Assembly: GCA_902774335.1 (NCBI GenBank)
Contig: CACYHW010000006.1
Coordinates: 62,001-126,000, forward strand
Direction: 5' to 3'
DNA: 64,000 nt
Source: an uncultured Bacteroidales bacterium
GTDB lineage: Bacteria; Bacteroidota; Bacteroidia; Bacteroidales; Bacteroidaceae
The number at the start of each line of letters is the position of its first letter. Positions within the stretch are counted from its first letter, which is position 1. This document shows positions 37,201-45,706 of this stretch, one piece after another. The position numbers and the translations under genes were made by a program. The notes under the pieces were generated by a model. It made no database searches, had not been told where the DNA came from, and worked only from the letters and a program-made list of their open reading frames with translations.

Positions 37201-40200
37201 AAATGACAGGATCTGAAAGGTCAGCATATGCAGATTCGTTGATATCGCCTATAACTGAATCGATAGCTACTATCAGAGGAGCCGATACCTTATACTGGAG
37301 AGGCGGCAGCATTGCCGAGAACTCACCGGTAAGTGAGTCGGTAAGGATAATAATCTTACGGCAGTCAACATTACCGGCTCCGCGCCATGCCTTGCTCTTG
37401 ATCTTATCCGATGCCGATGCAACCGGAGCAATCTGGTTGTTGGTCTCATAGCTGAATGAGGTCTCTCCCCTCTTCTGCTTGACCACGTTGATGCGGTACA
37501 GGTCATCATTCTGCGGAGTGAGCACCAGTTTGGCAACACCTATGTTATTCTCACTCTTACCGAAACCTACGGGTTTGTCACCCTCAATGTTACCACCTAC
37601 TACGCGACCGGTAAAGTTAACCAGAGTGGTATCACGGAACTCAAGTCCGTTTATGGCCTTATTGAACGTGAACTTGGTGCCACGACCTTCAGGATCTGCC
37701 GGATAACGGCCGTTTGCGAACACGTGACCGTTCTTGGCAACCTCGATGAAATGGTCACCTATAGGTACGCTGATGGTGAATGAACCGTCCTCAGCTGATT
37801 CAATGACCTTACCGTCACTTGCGCAGATAATACCGTCAACATACAGGTTGACACCCTCTACGGGATAATCGGTTCCGGAGTAGAATATCTTACCGCTTAC
37901 GGGGAATGCCGATATATCCTCAAAGTCAACGCCGTTGTGTATGAGTGAAGCCTGACTTACAAAACGTGACTTGGATACAGGTGAGAATTCATGGATACCC
38001 ATCTTGGGAACCACGCTGTAACTTGTACCCTCACCGGAATAAGGAATACCGCGGATCTCATAATATCCTAAGGTATCGGTATATGCCATCAGGCTCAGCT
38101 GATCCTCACTGGGAATGTAGCTGCTGCTCTCAGCCGGAATCTTTGTCTGTCCGTGACGGCCGTTGCTGACATTGTTGGTCTTTGAGAAATCATATGCCAT
38201 ACTCAGGGAACTCAGACCCTCGTCAAACGGATAGTAGATAGCCAGATCCCTCTCGTTACCGGTAAGCGGATGATTGTAGTTCTTGAGCATCTCGGCCGGT
38301 GTAAGGGCACGGGTAAAGAATCGGAACTCATCCAAATAACCGTTAAAGTAATCGGTCTGGCTGAAACTTGAGTTGTTGGCAATCGATATACCGTCGGCCA
38401 GCGTAACGTTGACTTTAGCATCATCTTTCACTATCACGTTGTTGACCTTAATCGTATCTGATATAATACTGTCTCCTCTTGTGATAGACAAGGCTGTATA
38501 AGTGCCCTGTTTGTGTGATACGGTAAGATGTGTCCACTCTCCCGGTTTTACATCAAGATTTGACAAGTAGGTATTTTCCTTGAGATAAACAGCCGGGTGA
38601 TACAGTTTCTTTGCAGCGTCATATCTCAGGTCCAAGGTAAAGGTAAACGAAACATCAAGTAATACGGATCTGTCGATTCCGGCCATTACCGTATCAGGAT
38701 CGACATACAACTGAATACTGAAATCCTTTTCAAACAGTTTCTTGAGTACGTCAACGTCACAGTTATACTTTAAACCTGTACCGTTTCCGGTCAACCTGAT
38801 GGAATGCATGCCCGATGTTAATCCGCCGTCTTCATCCTGACGCTTAAGAACCACCTTTGCGCCCTGGACAGCTGTTCCGGTTCCATAGGTTATGTTACCG
38901 CTCAGGGTTCCGGTAGAGAGACAGAATCCGTCGGACACCATTGAGTCATCGTATGAAACGCTGTCACCGTCCTGACTCCATACTATCACCTTATACTGGT
39001 TGTAGGAACCCGGCAGTGCGGTTACATCGTCATAACTGTAACCCGATGCGGTACCGCTGGTGGTGTAGATATCGGCCCATGCCAGCTCATCGTTGCTGCC
39101 CAACGGGCGACGCTGGATAATGTAGTTGGTAACATTTGATCCTACCTGCTGTACGGTCCACTTTACCTTGACCATATTGTTGTATGATCCTCTGGTTGCA
39201 GACATTGAGATCATCCTGGATCCGCCAAGTGTCTTGTTTACAACACCACTGGTGATATCTGCATCCAACACGTTTATCAACAAACGGTAGGAGTAGGTGC
39301 GATTGGCCACAAGGCCGTCCTTGTCAGTATATTGTCCCTGGTTGGTGTAGTTGCTGTTTATTGTTTCCGTATGGATGGTAGTCCAGGTTGCCTTAGTAGG
39401 ATCTGATACCTTATAATCCTCGGAACGCTGGATATACAGAGTACGGGCATTACTGCTTGCATTGCCTATGGGAGTATGGTTCCATTTAAGGTTTATCTTG
39501 GTGCCGTCAGCATCAATTGTGGCCTCGAAATTATTGAATGACCATACTCTGGGCAGATTGACCAGCTTATGGGCTGACAGTTCATCACGACGCTTACCCT
39601 TTGTGGGTATGAATGATACCTCATAGGTGTAATCCTTCTCATAAGAGGGAACGGTTACCGTATAGCTTCTGTAACTTTTATCAATGTTGTCTGCTACAAG
39701 TGTAGGGTTCTTGAGTTCGGAACCTTCATAACGGTATATGCTCCATGTTCCGTCTCCGTCCTTGCCCTCGGTACCCCAAGTAATCTTTACCTCCTTGTTC
39801 CAGATATTTGAGTTGGCAGTCTTAAGGTCGTTGGCACGCATGTAACCCGGAACGGTAACCGGATACCACATAAAGTAATCCACATTGATCCTACTGCCTT
39901 CAGGCAGTGCATCAAATTCGGCGGGAGTGTAACCTCTGCGTGATATGATGTACTCTACATAGGTTCTTACATCACTGTAATAATTGGTTCTGTCCTTAAA
40001 CTCCAGAGACTGATTATCAAAAGATGAAAGGTTTGACTCATATTCTTTTGAAGAAGTGAGAGCCTGCTTCCATGAGATATTCTCAGCTGTAGCACCTTGG
40101 AATGTACCTACGGTATTCTTACCGTATCCTGATTTCAGGTTACCTTTTATCAGTATGTGGTCAAAATCATAAGTAACAGCCGTAGGACTTGATACACCCA

Positions 40201-40795
40201 TTGTGGGCAGGCCTGCGAATGACCAGGTATAAGACTCCTCCACGGGAGTTTTCTGGTCTCTGTTCATTTTCCACATACCGGCAATCTTTACGGTAGTGGT
40301 CTGGGCGTAAGGCAGCTTATCAGGGAATATCACGACGTTCACATACATACGCTTACTGTCACCGTCATGATACGGGTTATAGAACTTGATGGTGTAGGTT
40401 ATGCCGTCAATTTTGGCTTTGTAGGTATTTCCCCACCATGAATCCTTACCGCAGGCACTCCATGCGCCGTCACCGTTTCCGTTCCAACCGAACTCATCGT
40501 TAGGCGTACATGCATACTGTCCGTTGATGAAGATGGCCGGACCATCGGGAGCGTCAGCCGGTATGGCACCGCTCTGGGTAGGTTTCTGTCTTGTAAAATA
40601 ACCGTTGTTGTTTGCCGTCTTGTCAAAGAACATGGCGGTAAGCCTTAGATAAGGACGGTCATACGAAGGGTTGTTAAGCACAGCGTGGTTGCTGTTGCCC
40701 CTAAAGTGCCAGCAATCAGCCATGGCACTGAGATTTCCTAAAAATAGGATAACTAAAAACGCTAACAGACGCCTTGCAAAGACGCCATTTCTCAT
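31247..40795 (-). CDS. Giant secreted surface protein with LamG, FN3-like and carboxypeptidase-regulatory-like domains
   Basis: 3182 aa from the ATG at 40795; the ATG at 40834 would place 13 polar residues ahead of a good signal peptide (RRLLAFLVILFLGNLSAMA). Regions in order: an N-terminal beta domain; FN3-like modules (about 330-640); LamG/concanavalin fold 1 (about 670-840, YLDEFRFFTRAL); carboxypeptidase-regulatory-like segments (about 970); a long middle part of unknown fold (about 1050-2000). Then Ig-like segments, LamG folds 2 and 3 (about 2140-2500, IHELLLWDEAH and DEIRVWGA), two GWNW(L/A) repeats (about 2865 and 2950), and a terminal YDLQGRKV segment as in exported Bacteroidales proteins. 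Adhesion or glycan binding is likely; no enzyme motif was seen. It is monocistronic. Confidence 0.85.
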   Translation of the reverse strand: MRNGVFARRLLAFLVILFLGNLSAMADCWHFRGNSNHAVLNNPSYDRPYLRLTAMFFDKTANNNGYFTRQKPTQSGAIPADAPDGPAIFINGQYACTPNDEFGWNGNGDGAWSACGKDSWWGNTYKAKIDGITYTIKFYNPYHDGDSKRMYVNVVIFPDKLPYAQTTTVKIAGMWKMNRDQKTPVEESYTWSFAGLPTMGVSSPTAVTYDFDHILIKGNLKSGYGKNTVGTFQGATAENISWKQALTSSKEYESNLSSFDNQSLEFKDRTNYYSDVRTYVEYIISRRGYTPAEFDALPEGSRINVDYFMWYPVTVPGYMRANDLKTANSNIWNKEVKITWGTEGKDGDGTWSIYRYEGSELKNPTLVADNIDKSYRSYTVTVPSYEKDYTYEVSFIPTKGKRRDELSAHKLVNLPRVWSFNNFEATIDADGTKINLKWNHTPIGNASSNARTLYIQRSEDYKVSDPTKATWTTIHTETINSNYTNQGQYTDKDGLVANRTYSYRLLINVLDADITSGVVNKTLGGSRMISMSATRGSYNNMVKVKWTVQQVGSNVTNYIIQRRPLGSNDELAWADIYTTSGTASGYSYDDVTALPGSYNQYKVIVWSQDGDSVSYDDSMVSDGFCLSTGTLSGNITYGTGTAVQGAKVVLKRQDEDGGLTSGMHSIRLTGNGTGLKYNCDVDVLKKLFEKDFSIQLYVDPDTVMAGIDRSVLLDVSFTFTLDLRYDAAKKLYHPAVYLKENTYLSNLDVKPGEWTHLTVSHKQGTYTALSITRGDSIISDTIKVNNVIVKDDAKVNVTLADGISIANNSSFSQTDYFNGYLDEFRFFTRALTPAEMLKNYNHPLTGNERDLAIYYPFDEGLSSLSMAYDFSKTNNVSNGRHGQTKIPAESSSYIPSEDQLSLMAYTDTLGYYEIRGIPYSGEGTSYSVVPKMGIHEFSPVSKSRFVSQASLIHNGVDFEDISAFPVSGKIFYSGTDYPVEGVNLYVDGIICASDGKVIESAEDGSFTISVPIGDHFIEVAKNGHVFANGRYPADPEGRGTKFTFNKAINGLEFRDTTLVNFTGRVVGGNIEGDKPVGFGKSENNIGVAKLVLTPQNDDLYRINVVKQKRGETSFSYETNNQIAPVASASDKIKSKAWRGAGNVDCRKIIILTDSLTGEFSAMLPPLQYKVSAPLIVAIDSVIGDINESAYADLSDPVISYTDSVEAKDGGYEYYKYNSLYKKVFHSQPIFTVVQSDHTDGAFGISEYEVVDNLGSIVVKNLYDPYPTPTYRFGGALFIQDDTYQFDLSGREEYKNYDANRFDPVVSTVPLAGMIVTIDNALSSEQAVYAVGDTATKVPGSVYELKSNQLALDSLGKASYVWKAGFPNISSPYTRTITISYDIDNKTYLWNNGVPIKGIVLGALPTGNNFVTAGPDMLDMVLRDPPGTKSKTEWTSGTVTSVSHSEGGVWNSENNVETKSKLGAAAVTVTGIGVALLEKIESKVDLTVGAKVSVEGEDASTWSRSITATRAISTSDEAEYVGAQGDVFIGTSTNIIFGMARSVGLTRKNISDVELTMHDVMTTGLSFGTEFAYTQNYIENVLIPNLVKLRDGMLTTVDQIPDYKNTGKRPVYITLASPGDAAFGASNHDKDLFGENATPYPSTEGPSYKMVVPEGSNENYSDSVEWCNTQIRNWKMHLANNEMQKVRAADLAEKKSDSVKVTNVSFDSGTSVTYTKETEDKVGSTYENTVSAAAIIGATTGFFINGVGIQFDVKTETGGGQHIQDENEKAETASFSYTLAEEGDDDAITVDVYEYGKFGPIFRTRGGQTCGPYEDEVKTKYYKPGTVIMEATMQIEVPQIDVDVPVVTDVPSGGTADYVLRLSNASEIDEDVYYRLIVNDETNENGANLMIDGKPITDSRIIKVPAGTTVTKALQLKQTNLSVLDYNDIEIVLASQTQYDPTSTWDVIADTVKVSAHFVPSSSPVDLALSNNIMNIQTGTKLTLSFSGFDRYYRGLKAFRLQYRKQGGNDWTLIKEFVVDSVNLDKNNMMLPSLGTKVNYDLAMGSFPDGEYQFRVASVSTYGQSEVYRYSDEQLLVKDMERPRSLGQPEPTDGVLDIGDELSVTFNEAILKGRITKEANFIVTGVLNGAQVAHETALSLQGGSAQTATATTEAGINLYKKDFSIDAWVNINGAGTLFRHGQGSQVFAVGVDDDNRLFVTIADTTCYSKDAIPTGKWIFLTMNLTKNGVFDAEVADGSDFIHLFNGVGIKPYEGNGKFSVGCGINAAIHELLLWDEAHDMTTALLDRSKTKNPSTRHLIGYWKMNEGEGTSIRDYSRSRHMIMAAETWYINNENLSVSLDGNHYLSINTSCIPVAAADDYVVEFWMRGGKQSGDAQLLQMGEVALWLDADGQLQLTGKDAYHSTSGGKYQFAVNGTELTDNAWHHIALCVLRQGAAAVYVDGVRRLSINEAYIGNIVTNYMIAGARRTTISSELGVYEYDNAFKGNIDEIRVWGATMNGNMIIGNRKVRFTGSESGLVAYYPFEIKTIDQFNQVITAGNAVDLCDNTMTAVLKSISDDSEAVISYSDNAPALRVKPTETNVKFSYTASEEKVVIKIEEDADVIEGCTLNFTVRDLLDENGNYSEPAVWSAFVNCNELTWNKEGISIDHYVKSESYFQATIENLGGQQQMWSISGLPSWIAASAEYGVINPRSKTNITFGVSPTAPLGSYEETIYLKGNNGIETPFILKVKVKGETPSWDVNPRRYENSMSVIATLDILGLQSEDEDDIVAAFIGEECRGIASPVYRERYDSYFVTMDIYGNDDQGKPITFRAFDASTGTLYPEVEPNAAIKFQTLELKGTYTNPVALTALDRIEQSTQLKAGWNWLSIFVAADDMSVASIFESIADDVEIVKSQNAYLSYEKGSWSGDLKGDLSNTQMYAVKMKRDRELRVVGSRVEINANPVILYRGWNWAGYYGRQISSLADAFADLSPITGDLVKAQSGVAYYDEYEWVGSLQLLEPGQGYKIKNASNSQRRYSYPGSLVSFAPTRTSGRGGEASGMFQPVDYHLYSNNLTMAAKIVKSGKPLANAEVGVFADGECRASAVSDETGIVYLTVPGDDAVTLDLKIVQGSEVTDIKEFVEYQSDAILGTPKSPLTLDVDSPTGVIGLEKAVIESVYDLQGRKVTDGSENGIRIIDGKKRLNR

Positions 40796-40981
40796 GGGAG
40801 TGTCCTTATGCTCCCCTGATGATGAATAAAACATAATTGATTGATAGGTTTATTGAGATTTTTTGAATATCCGGGCTATTGAACAATTAACGCGCGAAAT
40901 TATTAAAAATATTGAATATTGTCAAAAATTTTTTACGGAATCTTATTGACAATTTGACAATCAGGAACTAAAACAAAAAAA

Positions 40982-41003
40982 GCGCAGGAGTTGTCTCCTG
41001 CGC
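40982..41003 (-). terminator. Terminator of the PEP-synthase-like gene
   Basis: GCGCAGGAG (40982-40990), a 4-nt loop, and CTCCTGCGC (40995-41003) form a perfect 9-bp stem. On the minus strand it is followed by seven T. It lies 22 bp past the stop of the gene at 41026. Confidence 0.9.
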
Positions 41004-41025
41004 CGTTTTACATTTGATAAGCAGT

Positions 41026-43983
41026 CTATTTTATGAACGCCTTGCTGTTACGGCCGTCAATGCAGATCTCAAGTTCGCGGTCAAATCTGACGTGACGAAT
41101 GAACTCAGTCTCCTCAACTGCAGGCAGTTTATCAAGTTCCGTAAAGTCCATCACGTCATCCTTGTTGCCGTAAGGATCCACGTTAATGTAACCGGCGTTG
41201 AATGACGTCAGGTTCTGGAAGAAATGGGTACCCTGACTGGGATCCACGCGGAAATCCTCCAGGCTGCACTCAACAATGACCTTGGCCTCGGATATGTTGC
41301 TCCACTGCACCGGAACACCAAGTGACGGTATGCTTGAGCCCCATCGGCCAAAACCTATCAGTACATAGTTCTTGCCCTCGGTACGCATACGGGTGTTGAT
41401 GGCGGTAAGCTCACGGCCCATGGCAGTGGTTTTCTGTGTATCGAACGCGTCTTTCTTAAGGTAGATCACATCATGCACACCCTTGATCCATCCGGTACCA
41501 AGCGCACTCTCAGACTTGAGCATGGCGCCGCCGGTGTCAATCTCATCCCAGTCCACGTCAACATTACGGCTGTCAACTGATATGGGGCGTATCTGAAGCA
41601 CCTGGAACTTGGGCAGTTTGTCAGGGTCTCCGCCGCGGTCCAGATCGGCCGCAAACTCTATCTCCACGCCGCATTTCATCTCTCGGGCGGCAATGTCAAG
41701 CAGATCCTGCACTATCTCGGCCAGCGGGAATGTCTTGTACTTGAGCATCTGCGCGAATGTCACGTATCTGGGACCGGTAGGATAAGCAGAGTCAACCATT
41801 CGCTGATTCTCAAGATCCCAGGTGGATACCACATACTTGAGGTTGCGGAACTTTTCGCAATCCGATATATCCAGATGCTCCAGGTTCACGGCGTCATCTA
41901 TTGATGTCTTGAACTTTTCAGGGTTCAGGTTGAGTGCGAACATCTGCTTCTGGGTCTCGGTCATTACCTGCTCAATGGTTGATGTCTGCAGCACGTGCTT
42001 GGGGTACTTGGGTGAGAATCGGAGCACCAGGTCACCGTCCACCACAGCCTTACCCAGACCGAAGGCCACCTTCACGATACCTTCCTCGGCCTTCTCATGA
42101 CCTATGGGGTAGAAGTTCACAGAGCGGGCCACACCTGAGAGCGTGGGGAAGAAATAGCCCTGGTCACTGCTACCGCAGATCTCCTGCAGTATGATGGCCA
42201 TCTTCTCCTCCGATATCATATTGGCCGTAGCGGTAATGTAGCTACGTGACGATGCGTAGAATATTGATGCATATACGCTCTTGATAGCCTTGGAGAGCAG
42301 TCTGAGCTGCTGGTCCTCATTCTCCGTGCGGGGAATCATATAGGTGGAGTAGACACCTGCAAAGGGCTGGTAGTATGAGTCCTCAAGTTTGGACGATGAA
42401 CGTACGGCCAGAGGCTTGCGCACCTTATGAATGAACACCTTGAGCGCATCGGTCAGATCCTGAGGCAGGGTCGATGCCACGAACTCCGACAGAATCTCGG
42501 AGTCTGATATATCGGAATTGATCACATACTGCAGGCCGTTGTCTATGATGAAACGGTCAAAATACTCGGTTGTGATTACAAGTGTGCGGGGTACGGTTAT
42601 GCGCACGTCCTCATACTTGTCATACATGTCATACTTTACCAGCACGTGGTTTAGGAATGCCAGGCCACGGCCCTTGCCGCCCAGCGATCCTGAACCCAGA
42701 CGCGAGAAACGTATGGTGTCGTTGTATGTGGCGGGATTGAACTTGGCCACCACACCCACTCCCTGCATGATTCGGAAGTCATGGATGAGGCTCAGGTTCA
42801 GGCGGCGTATCTCGGGCAGGTCAGAGTCATCACGGATGGTGAGCGGACGAAGCTGCTTACCCAGTGAGAAGAGGCCGCGTGCAAAGAGCCATCGGGAGAT
42901 ATAATTCTTGTCGCTCAGACGGCGGAAATCACTGTCCGATATCTCCTTGATTATCTTCTCGAATCCGTACAGGTCCTTGGCACGGAGCAATTCCTCGCCG
43001 GTATTGGGATCAGTCACCACAAAATCACCGAAACCGAACTCACGTCCTATGTACTCCGACAAGTCATGGGTGAGCGTCTTGGATGTCTTGAGCACAAAGC
43101 CCACACCCAACTCACGGGCCACCTCACGCATACTCTCCTGTGATGACTGCATCAGTATGGGCATGGTGGGATTGTCCTTACGTATATGATGGCACAGGTC
43201 TATACCCGCATCCAGTTTCTCTTTCTCAGGGGCGTCATCGCGGTGAACCACGAAGCCTATGTCCGATATCACACCCAGGATGTTCTGCTTGTAACGCTCA
43301 TAGAGCTCAACCGCATCGTCATAGCAGCTTGCCATAAGGATCTTGGGACGTGAGCGCTTACGCATGGTCTGCTGTTTCTCATTGAGAGTGTCACTGATGG
43401 CGTCACTGTTCTGGCGCAGTACAAGACGGTAGAGTGTGGGCAGGTAGCTGGAGTAGTAACGAACCGAGTCTTCTATAAGAAGTATGGCGCGAACACCCTC
43501 CTCCAGTATGTCATGCTCCGCATTCATGCGGTCCTCAAGCAGTTTGATGATGGCGATGATAAGGTCCGTAGAGTTGTTCCAGCAGAAAAACCAGTCAATG
43601 GCCGATGTATCATGATCCTGTATGCGGCGGTATATCTCACGTGAGAACGATGCCAGCAGCACTATGGGGGTATCGGGAGCGATTGACTTGAACTGGCTGG
43701 CGAAATCAAACACGCTCACCTCACCCATGTTGTACATGGTTATGACAAGGTCAAAGCGCTCTCCGCCACGTACCTTCTCCAGGGCCTCGAACGTAGTCTC
43801 CACCCTTACTATTTCGGGCGGGTTGCTCAGGTTCAGGGCTGCATAATCCTCGGCAATCTGAGCCTCGATATGTCCATCCTCCTCAAGGGTATAGCTGTCA
43901 TAGTTGTTACACACCAGCAGGATACGGCGTATCCTATGGGACATCAGCTCAACGTTATGTCTTTCGTTCTCTTCCATCATCAT
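41026..43983 (-). CDS. Receiver-domain protein fused to a PEP synthase/PPDK-type ATP-binding domain
   Basis: 985 aa; the start is one of three consecutive ATG codons (43983, 43980, 43977). Residues 17-135 look like a response-regulator receiver (ILLVCNNYDSY, FDLVITMYNMG). A second receiver-like region follows (165-330; RAILLIEDSVRYY, GVISDIGFVVH near 238). The C-terminal 550 residues match the PPDK/PEP-synthase nucleotide-binding domain: SLGGKGRGLAFLNHVL near 431 and AVRSSSKLEDSYYQPFAG near 529. I do not see the phosphohistidine motif (TSHxA) or the PEP-binding barrel, so full PEP synthase activity is unlikely. The name PEP synthase used for such proteins is probably misleading. It follows gdhA on the same strand behind a terminator. 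Confidence 0.85.
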   Translation of the reverse strand: MMMEENERHNVELMSHRIRRILLVCNNYDSYTLEEDGHIEAQIAEDYAALNLSNPPEIVRVETTFEALEKVRGGERFDLVITMYNMGEVSVFDFASQFKSIAPDTPIVLLASFSREIYRRIQDHDTSAIDWFFCWNNSTDLIIAIIKLLEDRMNAEHDILEEGVRAILLIEDSVRYYSSYLPTLYRLVLRQNSDAISDTLNEKQQTMRKRSRPKILMASCYDDAVELYERYKQNILGVISDIGFVVHRDDAPEKEKLDAGIDLCHHIRKDNPTMPILMQSSQESMREVARELGVGFVLKTSKTLTHDLSEYIGREFGFGDFVVTDPNTGEELLRAKDLYGFEKIIKEISDSDFRRLSDKNYISRWLFARGLFSLGKQLRPLTIRDDSDLPEIRRLNLSLIHDFRIMQGVGVVAKFNPATYNDTIRFSRLGSGSLGGKGRGLAFLNHVLVKYDMYDKYEDVRITVPRTLVITTEYFDRFIIDNGLQYVINSDISDSEILSEFVASTLPQDLTDALKVFIHKVRKPLAVRSSSKLEDSYYQPFAGVYSTYMIPRTENEDQQLRLLSKAIKSVYASIFYASSRSYITATANMISEEKMAIILQEICGSSDQGYFFPTLSGVARSVNFYPIGHEKAEEGIVKVAFGLGKAVVDGDLVLRFSPKYPKHVLQTSTIEQVMTETQKQMFALNLNPEKFKTSIDDAVNLEHLDISDCEKFRNLKYVVSTWDLENQRMVDSAYPTGPRYVTFAQMLKYKTFPLAEIVQDLLDIAAREMKCGVEIEFAADLDRGGDPDKLPKFQVLQIRPISVDSRNVDVDWDEIDTGGAMLKSESALGTGWIKGVHDVIYLKKDAFDTQKTTAMGRELTAINTRMRTEGKNYVLIGFGRWGSSIPSLGVPVQWSNISEAKVIVECSLEDFRVDPSQGTHFFQNLTSFNAGYINVDPYGNKDDVMDFTELDKLPAVEETEFIRHVRFDRELEICIDGRNSKAFIK

Positions 43984-43986
43984 TAA

Positions 43987-44023
43987 ATAATTTGGGCCGA
44001 CCTGTTAGGCCAGCCCAAAATTA
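43987..44023 (-). terminator. Terminator after gdhA
   Basis: TTTGGGC (43991-43997) pairs with GCCCAAA (44013-44019), with an inner GGCC pairing and A/T tracts on both sides. It lies about 30 bp past the gdhA stop. Confidence 0.75.
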
Positions 44024-44054
44024 TAAATTATGTGTCAATTAGACAAGTATCGGA

Positions 44055-45410
44055 TTAAACCAGACCCTGCTCGCACATTGCATTGGCAACCTTGATAAAT
44101 CCGGCGATGTTGGCGCCCTTTACGTAGTTGATGTAGCCATCCTCCTCGGTACCGTACTTAACGCAGGCAGCGTGGATATCTGACATGATGCGATGCAGCT
44201 TCTCGTCAACCTCCTCAGCGGTCCACTTAAGACGCATTGAGTTCTGTGACATCTCAAGACCTGATGTTGATACACCACCGGCGTTAGAAGCCTTACCGGG
44301 TGAGTACAGCATCTTGTTCTTCTGGAACAGAGCGATTGCATCGGGAGTGGTAGGCATGTTAGCACCCTCAGTTACGCAGTAGCAACCGTTGGCAACCAGC
44401 TTCTCAGCATCCTTAAGCTCGATCTCGTTCTGAGTAGCGCAAGGCATAGCGATGTCGCACTTAACACCCCAAGGACGCTCGCCCTCAAAGTACTTGGCGT
44501 TAGGATACTGCTTTACATACTCCTTGATACGACCACGGATAACGTTCTTGAGGTTCTTTACATAAGCGATCTTCTCCTCGGTCATGCCCTCGGGATCGTA
44601 GATGTAACCGTTTGAATCGGAGAAGGTAACAACCTTTGCACCAAGACGCATAGCCTTCTCGGCAGCGAACTGGGCAACGTTACCTGAACCTGAGATAACA
44701 ACTGTCTGGCCCTTGAAGCTCTTGCCGCGTGTAGCAAGCATGTCCTGAGCGAAGTAGCAAGCACCGTAACCGGTTGCCTCGGGACGAAGGAGGCTACCGC
44801 CCCAGCACTGACCCTTACCGGTGTAAGTACCGGTCCATTCGTTCTTGAGCTTCTTGTACTGACCGAACATGAAACCAACCTCACGGCCGCCTACACCTAT
44901 ATCACCTGCAGGTACGTCGGTGTCAGGACCGATATGACGATAAAGCTCGTTGATAAAGCTCTGGCAGAAACGCATTACCTCAGCGTCAGACTTGCCACGC
45001 GGGCTGAAGTCTGAACCACCCTTGGCACCACCCATGGGAAGTGTGGTAAGGCTGTTCTTGAAAGTCTGCTCGAAAGCAAGGAACTTCATGATGCTCAGGT
45101 TAACACTTGAGTGGAAGCGTACGCCGCCTTTGTACGGGCCGATGGCGCTGTTCATCTGAACGCGGAAACCGCGGTTTACATGAATCTCACCTTTGTCGTC
45201 CATCCAAGGAACACGGAACATGATTACTCTCTCAGGCTCAACTATACGCTCCATGATCTTCTGATCCAGGAGGTAAGGGTTCTGGAGGATATAAGGAGCA
45301 ACGCTCTCTACAACCTCACTAACTGCCTGATGGAATTCCTTCTCACCGGGATTCTTGGCTATAAGCTCAGCCATGAATTTGTCAACGTAATTCTTTACCT
45401 GTTTGTCCAT
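44055..45410 (-). CDS. gdhA: Glutamate dehydrogenase, hexameric (NADP-type)
   Basis: 451 aa, usual for the hexameric bacterial enzyme that joins ammonium to 2-oxoglutarate. Visible landmarks: the substrate loop GPYKGGVRFHSSVNLSIMKF, the catalytic-lysine loop LPMGGAKGGSDF, the DVPAGDIGVGGREVGFMFGQ segment, the nucleotide fold VVISGSGNVAQFAAEKA, and NAGGVSTSGLEMSQNSMRL near the end. It has its own promoter (45481-45512). In Bacteroidetes GdhA is a main route of ammonium assimilation and its level often follows nitrogen supply. No neighbouring gene shares the pathway. Confidence 0.97.
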   Translation of the reverse strand: MDKQVKNYVDKFMAELIAKNPGEKEFHQAVSEVVESVAPYILQNPYLLDQKIMERIVEPERVIMFRVPWMDDKGEIHVNRGFRVQMNSAIGPYKGGVRFHSSVNLSIMKFLAFEQTFKNSLTTLPMGGAKGGSDFSPRGKSDAEVMRFCQSFINELYRHIGPDTDVPAGDIGVGGREVGFMFGQYKKLKNEWTGTYTGKGQCWGGSLLRPEATGYGACYFAQDMLATRGKSFKGQTVVISGSGNVAQFAAEKAMRLGAKVVTFSDSNGYIYDPEGMTEEKIAYVKNLKNVIRGRIKEYVKQYPNAKYFEGERPWGVKCDIAMPCATQNEIELKDAEKLVANGCYCVTEGANMPTTPDAIALFQKNKMLYSPGKASNAGGVSTSGLEMSQNSMRLKWTAEEVDEKLHRIMSDIHAACVKYGTEEDGYINYVKGANIAGFIKVANAMCEQGLV

Positions 45411-45480
45411 AATTAGTAGTTTATGTTTTGTTTATACGTTTTTTATCCGAATTTTGTGATTTTGTTACCAAAACCGCTCG

Positions 45481-45512
45481 CAAAGTTACTATTTGTCATT
45501 AAAATGAGCAAA
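45481..45512 (-). promoter_or_regulatory. Promoter of gdhA
   Basis: On the minus strand TTTG (45512-45509), a 20-bp spacer and TAACTTTG (45488-45481) match the Bacteroidetes -33/-7 consensus. The leader to the ATG at 45410 would be about 65 nt. The rest of 45411-45706 shows only AT-rich DNA. Confidence 0.75.
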
Positions 45513-45677
45513 GAATGCGCAATTAATTTCACGTTATTTATGCAAATAATTCATAATGCTATGCATAATCACAGAATTTCAGCATTTTTTGGGCCGCTTT
45601 GAGCATAAATATGCATAAATCCCGGCGAGCACCATACTTTTTGTCACAAGAACACGGAAGGAAACAATCCTATTGTG

Positions 45678-45685
45678 TACTTTTG
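45678..45685 (+). promoter_or_regulatory. Bacteroidetes -7 box for the epimerase gene (TACTTTTG)
   Basis: TACTTTTG fits TAnnTTTG and lies 21 bp before the ATG at 45707. This supports that start over the in-frame ATG at 45599. Confidence 0.5.
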
Positions 45686-45706
45686 CATCCAAATCATACA
45701 AAAAGG

